From: JAKQLP01 sp964562165
GTDB taxonomy: Bacteria; Patescibacteriota; Dojkabacteria; B142; OLB20
DNA length: 24,590 bases
Reading direction: 5' to 3'
Assembly (NCBI GenBank): GCA_964562165.1
Contig: CAZLRZ010000009.1
Location: forward strand, 1 to 24,590
The notes under the pieces are model-generated. The model worked only from the letters and a program-made list of their open reading frames with translations. It did not search any database and was not told the origin of the DNA. Both the position numbers and the translations under genes were made by a program. Shown here piece after piece: positions 21,213-24,590 of this stretch (positions within the stretch are counted from its first letter, which is position 1; every line of letters starts with the position of its first letter).

Positions 21213-21865
21213 GATAACAGTAATTTTGATAATTCATTTAAATTCTTTACTTGCCAATCTGGCTTGGATTCCTTTAACACTTTAGGTGTATTAAACCCCC
21301 ATTCAACTGCAATGGCTTTGACTCCAACTGAATGAGCCGATTCAACGTCTCTGATTTCATCTCCGATAAAGACGATGTCATCGCTATTTATCTTGTGATC
21401 TTCAATTAGTGATTTAATTGTATTGGATTTGCTCTTCCACAGATCGACTTGATAAATCTCTTTAAATAAATCTTTGCAATTGTATTTCTCAAGAGTCGAA
21501 TCTACAATTATTTTTTGATTGTAAGTAACAAGGAAAATGTTTACGCCCGATTCGTTTAATTCTTGTAAAAACTCGACTGTGCCTTTAAACAGCTCTAGTC
21601 TTTGTTTGTTAAAAAGGAGTTCCTCTATAAGATTTTTAGCCAAACGCAATACGCCTAAGGCGTTTACTTTATTGTTAAGAAGTAAATTGAAGCCGTACTT
21701 TAATGAAAATTTAGTGTTCCTCAAGGTGTTAATTTCTTCTCTGGTTAAGCCTTTTATGCCGGAATCCTTTGCGGCCAAATCGTAATATTCTCGAGCTAAA
21801 TAAAAAGAATCGGCTAAAGTTCCGTCAAAATCGAATGCTATGTTTTTAAACTTTATTTCACTCAT
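21209..21865 (-). CDS. HAD-superfamily phosphatase (phosphoglycolate-phosphatase-like)
   Basis: The 218-aa cytosolic protein has every HAD motif: motif I FDFDGTLADS with nucleophile D12 and acid/base D14, motif II T114 in FLVTYN, motif III lysine in LWKSKSN (K145 or K147), and motif IV GDEIRD (168-173). An inserted helical cap at about 20-95 is of the C1 type found in phosphoglycolate phosphatase and beta-phosphoglucomutase relatives. The substrate is a small phosphate ester that cannot be named from sequence. Its ATG overlaps the stop of the 37-aa microprotein gene (ATGA, 4 nt), so the two are probably co-translated. The ATP-grasp gene lies 73 nt downstream with its own promoter. Confidence 0.93.
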   Translation of the reverse strand: MSEIKFKNIAFDFDGTLADSFYLAREYYDLAAKDSGIKGLTREEINTLRNTKFSLKYGFNLLLNNKVNALGVLRLAKNLIEELLFNKQRLELFKGTVEFLQELNESGVNIFLVTYNQKIIVDSTLEKYNCKDLFKEIYQVDLWKSKSNTIKSLIEDHKINSDDIVFIGDEIRDVESAHSVGVKAIAVEWGFNTPKVLKESKPDWQVKNLNELSKLLLS

Positions 21866-21975
21866 GTTCCAAAGGTTGATACACCAAGTAATGTGAAAAC
21901 TATGAAAGTGGCGATTACAAAAATAATTCCGCCGATTATGGCCGCAATTTTAATCAAATTCTTTGAGTTTGCCAT
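21862..21975 (-). CDS. 37-aa single-pass membrane microprotein
   Basis: Hand translation from ATG 21975 gives a 37-aa protein: a short polar N-terminus (MANSKNLIK), a hydrophobic helix of about 22 residues rich in Ile, Ala and Gly, and a short tail ending STFGT. The TGA stop at 21864-21862 overlaps the ATG of the HAD gene by 4 nt (ATGA), the standard signature of coupled bacterial genes. The frame sits antisense to the first codons of an apparent longer reading of the divergent gene, which I therefore start later (22034). I do not recognise a family. Function is unknown; a tail or anchor for the HAD product is one guess. Confidence 0.72.
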   Translation of the reverse strand: MANSKNLIKIAAIIGGIIFVIATFIVFTLLGVSTFGT

Positions 21976-22033
21976 ATTGAATTATATCAATTCGTATTAT
22001 AATTATATAGGTAATAAAATTAATATAAATCAA
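21976..22033. promoter_or_regulatory. AT-rich divergent promoter region
   Basis: This 58-nt gap separates two divergent genes. On the plus strand TATAAT at 21998-22003 would start transcription near 22010, 24 nt before ATG 22034; the -35 is weak (TTGAAT at 15 nt). On the minus strand several overlapping TATAAT-like boxes exist (21996-22001, 22002-22007, and 21981-21986, which would be leaderless), and TTGATT (22033-22028) lies 18 nt from TATATA. The exact boxes are uncertain. Confidence 0.4.
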
Positions 22034-22444
22034 ATGGAAAATACTGAAACAACAACTCAAAAAGTCTCAAATAGCGTTGAAAATGAAAGTGTAAAATTGT
22101 TTTTATTTCATCCTACTTCTGTAATTGTATTAATGATTTTAGATTGGGGAGGCTTTCTGCTTGAGGTTCCCCAGCTATGGAGTATTTTCACAATGATCTT
22201 AACCGGTCTCGGGATTTTTACTATTTCAAGTGTTTTGATCTATAACCTGCAAAGGCACTTCACTTTAGATGATAAAAAAACAGCAGTAATTAAAGGTTTA
22301 TTGGGTGGATTAATTTGCGCAATACCTGCTCCTGTAATGGCTTCCTTCATCGGCTCAATTATCCTAACACTAAGTGGATTTGAAAATATCAAACAATTCG
22401 GGCTTGAGGGATTAAAGAAGATGTTTGAAAAGGAGAAGAAGTAA
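22034..22444 (+). CDS. Small polytopic membrane protein, unknown function
   Basis: I start at ATG 22034, giving 136 aa (MENTETTTQKVSNSVENESV). An upstream in-frame ATG at 21893 would add 47 residues that lie antisense to the 37-aa microprotein and across the predicted promoter. The N-terminus is polar, then hydrophobic segments lie at about 28-44, 48-71 and 85-113, the last interrupted by CAIPAPV (95-101). A basic tail (GLKKMFEKEKK) closes the protein and should be cytoplasmic. Helix three is Gly-rich and may be reentrant. I do not recognise a family. It is followed by a weak terminator-like hairpin and then by the surface-protein gene 82 nt further on, which appears to have its own -10 box. 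Confidence 0.75.
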   Translation: MENTETTTQKVSNSVENESVKLFLFHPTSVIVLMILDWGGFLLEVPQLWSIFTMILTGLGIFTISSVLIYNLQRHFTLDDKKTAVIKGLLGGLICAIPAPVMASFIGSIILTLSGFENIKQFGLEGLKKMFEKEKK

Positions 22445-22451
22445 GATTGTA

Positions 22452-22480
22452 GGAATATTCTTAGGCCTATTCCATTTTTT
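22452..22480 (+). terminator. Weak terminator-like hairpin
   Basis: GGAATA (22452-22457) and TATTCC (22468-22473) can pair around a 10-nt loop and are followed by A and six T (22475-22480), just after the stop of the small membrane protein gene. The stem is only 6 bp and AT-rich, so efficiency would be low. Confidence 0.4.
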
Positions 22481-22498
22481 ATGGCAAAGAGATATAAT
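22470..22498 (+). promoter_or_regulatory. Predicted promoter of the doubly anchored surface protein
   Basis: A perfect TATAAT (22493-22498) lies 17 nt after a poor -35 (TTCCAT, 22470-22475). Start near 22505 leaves about 21 nt to ATG 22526. Confidence 0.45.
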
Positions 22499-22525
22499 GC
22501 ATATATATCTTTTAGTCTGTAGAGT

Positions 22526-23269
22526 ATGTTAAGTGCTATTTCGGAATTAAGTCCTAATAAAGGAATTGGATTAGGCCAAAGAATTAAGTTAAAAGCCTAC
22601 GAAGCTGCGCTTGCTTTTAATGAGCTCTCTCCTTTTAGGAGGAGTTTAATAAAATTCGCAGGAGCGGTAGCTCTATCAACCCTTATATATAACTTCGACA
22701 ATATAACTCATGTAATTGCAGAGAATTCTTTACCTCAGTCTGGTGATTTCCTACAACATATTCAAGAAAGTACTCCTGAACCTCAAGTAAATATTACACC
22801 CTGTAAGTTCGTGAAAGATGGTGATGTTAGCCCTGGTTGGGATATCCAACCAGGACAATCTTTAATAAGTTTGTGTGAAGAATTCGTAGAAAAAAAGCTA
22901 GGAATAAATCAATTGGCAGATGGTTTTGATTCAAAGGTGGTTGAGTTAAAAAATAGTATTCAACCGTTAAATGATAATATTAAACTAAGTGTTAACGATG
23001 GCCCCTGTAACTGGCGTGTAATTGGCTCAGCTCAATGTCCACAAACTTGTATAGCAGTGCCAGAAGAATTAAAAATAGAACTTAATGATACTATTGCTAC
23101 TGGTTTTACAGCACCCTTACCTGGTGATACAGTCTCAAGGGGTACAACTACTAGTGGGTCTGAATCTTCAAGTGGAATAAATATTCCTGATTGGATTTGT
23201 CCTTCAGCCATGGCAGTAATAGTATTGGGTGGTATTGCTGGACTTGTTACTACTAAGAAACACAAATAA
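22526..23269 (+). CDS. Doubly membrane-anchored, Cys-containing surface protein, unknown
   Basis: The 247-aa protein has an N-terminal hydrophobic segment (about 40-56) after a basic region (SPFRRSLIKF), acting as a signal anchor. An external domain (about 60-200) follows, then a Ser/Thr/Gly-rich linker (203-218) and a C-terminal helix (about 226-242) with a basic end (TTKKHK). The hydrophobic stretch plus positive tail resembles a sortase signal, but no LPxTG-type motif is present. Six cysteines (93, 117, 161, 171, 175, 225) suggest disulfides or a metal site. The phrase WDIQPGQSLISLCEEF (105-120) recalls the start of a LysM-like module, but the rest of that domain is not evident. I do not recognise the family. 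The 3' end overlaps the convergent HD-domain gene by 17 nt. Confidence 0.82.
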   Translation: MLSAISELSPNKGIGLGQRIKLKAYEAALAFNELSPFRRSLIKFAGAVALSTLIYNFDNITHVIAENSLPQSGDFLQHIQESTPEPQVNITPCKFVKDGDVSPGWDIQPGQSLISLCEEFVEKKLGINQLADGFDSKVVELKNSIQPLNDNIKLSVNDGPCNWRVIGSAQCPQTCIAVPEELKIELNDTIATGFTAPLPGDTVSRGTTTSGSESSSGINIPDWICPSAMAVIVLGGIAGLVTTKKHK

Positions 23270-23867
23270 ATTTATTTATTCTGTTAAGTTCTATTTGGAG
23301 TAGATTAAAATACACTTCATTTCCCAAAGGCAAAAGTACTTCTTTTGTTGTCTTTAAAGTGAATAATGTTTTCGACTCTCTTTCCTTAAAATCTTCTAAG
23401 TCAATGGTCCTAATATTGGCTAATCTATCTTCTAACTTCACGATCAAGGCTAATTTTGATTTCTTTAGATTGTTAATATACTTTTTAAAGTAGGTAAATT
23501 TCTCTTCCTTATTTTTAAGCTTTATTGTTTTGTCTTTTGTGAGCTTTTTGGTAATACTTGCAATCCTTTTCCCAAAAATCCTCTCTAAATCATTCAAGCT
23601 GAATTTATCAGAATCCTCGATGGTATCGTGCAATAGTGCTGATATTAATAGGGTCTTTAAATTCCTATTATCGGAATATCGTGTAATTACCTGCTTAGCA
23701 ATCACCCAAATATGGTTTTCAAGGTATGTGTGGCCGTTGTCTCGTCTATCATTTTTGTGAGCGAGTTCGGCGAGTTGTATGGCCTTTAAAACTAGTTTGT
23801 CAGATTTTAATCGATTGGGTAAGATTCCAATTAGTTCTTTTTTTGTGACATTGACGATTGTAAGCAA
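23253..23867 (-). CDS. SpoT/Mesh1-like HD-domain phosphohydrolase
   Basis: The 204-aa protein is a single HD domain like the (p)ppGpp hydrolase half of Rel/SpoT. Visible residues are H52 in YLENHIWVIA, H80-D81 in ALLHDTIED with E84-D85, and D147 and N151 in VKLEDRLANIR. These match the metal ligands (His, His-Asp, Asp) and catalytic Glu-Asp of Rel/Mesh1 enzymes. There is no synthetase domain and no TGS or ACT domain, so it would be a small alarmone hydrolase or a related nucleotide pyrophosphohydrolase; the substrate is inferred. The best start is TTG at 23867 (MLTIVNVTKKE), since no in-frame ATG or GTG lies between the upstream stop and the conserved region. It has its own promoter and overlaps the convergent surface-protein gene by 17 nt. 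Confidence 0.88.
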   Translation of the reverse strand: MLTIVNVTKKELIGILPNRLKSDKLVLKAIQLAELAHKNDRRDNGHTYLENHIWVIAKQVITRYSDNRNLKTLLISALLHDTIEDSDKFSLNDLERIFGKRIASITKKLTKDKTIKLKNKEEKFTYFKKYINNLKKSKLALIVKLEDRLANIRTIDLEDFKERESKTLFTLKTTKEVLLPLGNEVYFNLLQIELNRINKFICVS

Positions 23868-23898
23868 TGGAATGGTATAACAACAAATATTAGCTGTT

Positions 23899-23927
23899 AT
23901 TCTACTATGCCAAGTATATAATTACAA
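23899..23927 (-). promoter_or_regulatory. Predicted promoter of the HD-domain gene
   Basis: On the minus strand TTGTAA (23927-23922), a 17-nt spacer and TAGAAT (23904-23899) make a good sigma70-type match. Transcription would start near 23892, about 25 nt before the TTG start codon. Confidence 0.55.
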
Positions 23928-23953
23928 TATAGTGTGTGGGCTGATAGATTAGC

Positions 23954-23995
23954 AAAAAACTAACTATTTACCTATTTGGTTGCCTAATTAGTTAG
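23954..23995 (-). terminator. Terminator-like hairpin after the helicase gene
   Basis: On the minus strand CTAACTA (23995-23989), overlapping the helicase stop codon, can pair with TAGTTAG (23966-23960), followed directly by six T (23959-23954). The loop of 22 nt is long and the stem AT-rich, so the call is moderate. Confidence 0.45.
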
Positions 23996-24590
23996 CTAAG
24001 CCAACAAAGGTCAATGCCATTCCTTTTTTGTTTGCTCTACCTGTACGGCCTACTCTGTGGATGTAGTCCTCGTAGTTCATAGGAATGTCGTAGTTTACAA
24101 CGAGTGAGATATTGTTAATATCTAAGCCTCTGGCTGCTACATCAGTAGCAATTAAGACTTTGGCCTTACCCGTTTTAAAACTTTCGATAGATCTTTTTCT
24201 TTCGTTTTGTCGTCTTTCGCCGTGGATTGATGTTACTCTGAATCCTCTGCCGTAGAGATGTTTGTCGAGTTTATCGACTTCTCTTTTTGTGTTGACGAAT
24301 ATTAAAATCTTGTCAAATTGATCTGATTTCAATAGCTTTTCGAGTTCAACGATTTTATCTTCTCTAGTTTTAATTCGGATAATATTTTGTTCTATGTTTT
24401 TAGCGGTTACGCCGGTTTTAATAGAAATTTTAATGTATTCTGGTTTTAAGATTTCATTAATAATTTCTTCGACTTTTTTATCAACTGTTGCTGAAAAACA
24501 TAAGGACTGCTTGTCTTTTGGTAAAAAGGAGATTAGATGTTTGATTTCATGGACAAAGCCCATATCAAGCATTCTATCAACTTCATCTAA
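23988..24590 (-). CDS. DEAD-box RNA helicase, partial (5' end outside window)
   Basis: The frame is open to the right edge, so only the C-terminal 200 residues are seen. It begins inside motif II (LDEVDRMLDMGF), where the usual DEAD reads DEVD. Motif III SAT (FSATVD), motif IV (ILIFVNTKREVD), motif V (IATDVAARGLDI) and motif VI (HRVGRTGR) follow. The protein stops about 15 residues after motif VI, so it has no C-terminal extension, as in minimal DEAD-box proteins. It would unwind short RNA duplexes in the cytosol with ATP, in ribosome assembly or RNA decay. An internal Met at 24572 is not the start: conserved helicase sequence continues upstream. A terminator-like hairpin follows the stop. 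Confidence 0.95.
   Translation of the reverse strand, partial: LDEVDRMLDMGFVHEIKHLISFLPKDKQSLCFSATVDKKVEEIINEILKPEYIKISIKTGVTAKNIEQNIIRIKTREDKIVELEKLLKSDQFDKILIFVNTKREVDKLDKHLYGRGFRVTSIHGERRQNERKRSIESFKTGKAKVLIATDVAARGLDINNISLVVNYDIPMNYEDYIHRVGRTGRANKKGMALTFVGLAN

Noticed and set aside
21893..22033. N-terminal extension of the small membrane protein starting at ATG 21893
   Set aside because: It lies antisense to the 37-aa microprotein and crosses the predicted promoter; the ATG at 22034 fits the -10 box and gives a sensible N-terminus.
22481..22522. Tiny frame MAKRYNAYISFSL between two plus-strand genes
   Set aside because: Only 13 codons, it overlaps the predicted promoter of the next gene, and it has no feature that distinguishes it from chance.

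Overview
The window is AT-rich, almost wall-to-wall coding DNA with tiny intergenic gaps, frequent 1-50 nt gene overlaps and few recognisable Shine-Dalgarno sequences. The gene content suggests a member of the Candidate Phyla Radiation / Patescibacteria: large lineage-restricted membrane and coiled-coil proteins, a type IV secretion-like polytopic protein, a stand-alone two-gene 2-oxoacid:ferredoxin oxidoreductase, and little biosynthesis. This placement is inference; Dojkabacteria, Katanobacteria or Microgenomates would all fit. TGA is used as a stop by several recognisable genes (folC, the DedA gene, the FKBP gene, pduO), which argues against the UGA=Gly code of Gracilibacteria/Absconditabacteria. 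No tRNA, rRNA, CRISPR array, insertion sequence or prophage module was seen.

Layout. (1) Positions 9586 down to 1, minus strand: five co-directional genes. They encode a 1749-aa protein with an HEVEH zincin-type motif and a C-terminal hydrophobic hairpin, a 143-aa helical protein, a 552-aa secreted/polytopic VirB6/TrbL-like membrane protein, and two soluble unknowns, the last running off the left edge. An internal promoter overlapped by a perfect 20-bp palindrome precedes the membrane-protein gene. (2) 9719-11386, plus strand: a Pro/Val/Glu/Thr-rich tail-anchored protein and a PduO-type cob(I)alamin adenosyltransferase. The divergent region in front of them carries a perfect 12-bp inverted repeat centred on the -10 box. 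(3) 17297 down to 11379, minus strand: a tightly packed eight-gene operon of DedA, FolC, Smr-domain protein, a 48-aa membrane microprotein, membrane-anchored FKBP, an orphan GT-B-like N-terminal domain with a membrane tail, and the gamma-alpha and beta subunits of a 2-oxoacid:ferredoxin oxidoreductase. (4) 17362-18665, plus strand: a PLDc_N-type membrane protein and a FemAB/GNAT-like acyltransferase, ended by a strong bidirectional terminator. (5) 21975 down to 18730, minus strand: a 37-aa membrane microprotein, a HAD phosphatase and an 801-aa tandem ATP-grasp ligase. (6) 22034-23269, plus strand: a small membrane protein and a doubly anchored Cys-containing surface protein. (7) 23867 and beyond, minus strand: a SpoT/Mesh1-like HD hydrolase and the C-terminal part of a DEAD-box RNA helicase cut by the right edge.

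How the parts may work together. Region 1 looks like part of an envelope or secretion-type apparatus of unknown function and is the best candidate for something undescribed. Region 3 mixes envelope maintenance with a catabolic, ferredoxin-reducing enzyme. The acyltransferase of region 4 and the ligase of region 5 converge on one terminator; both belong to fold families used in non-ribosomal peptide-bond formation, so a shared amino-acid ligation pathway is possible but not shown. Two microprotein genes (48 and 37 aa) are supported by reading frame, hydrophobicity and tight coupling to neighbours.
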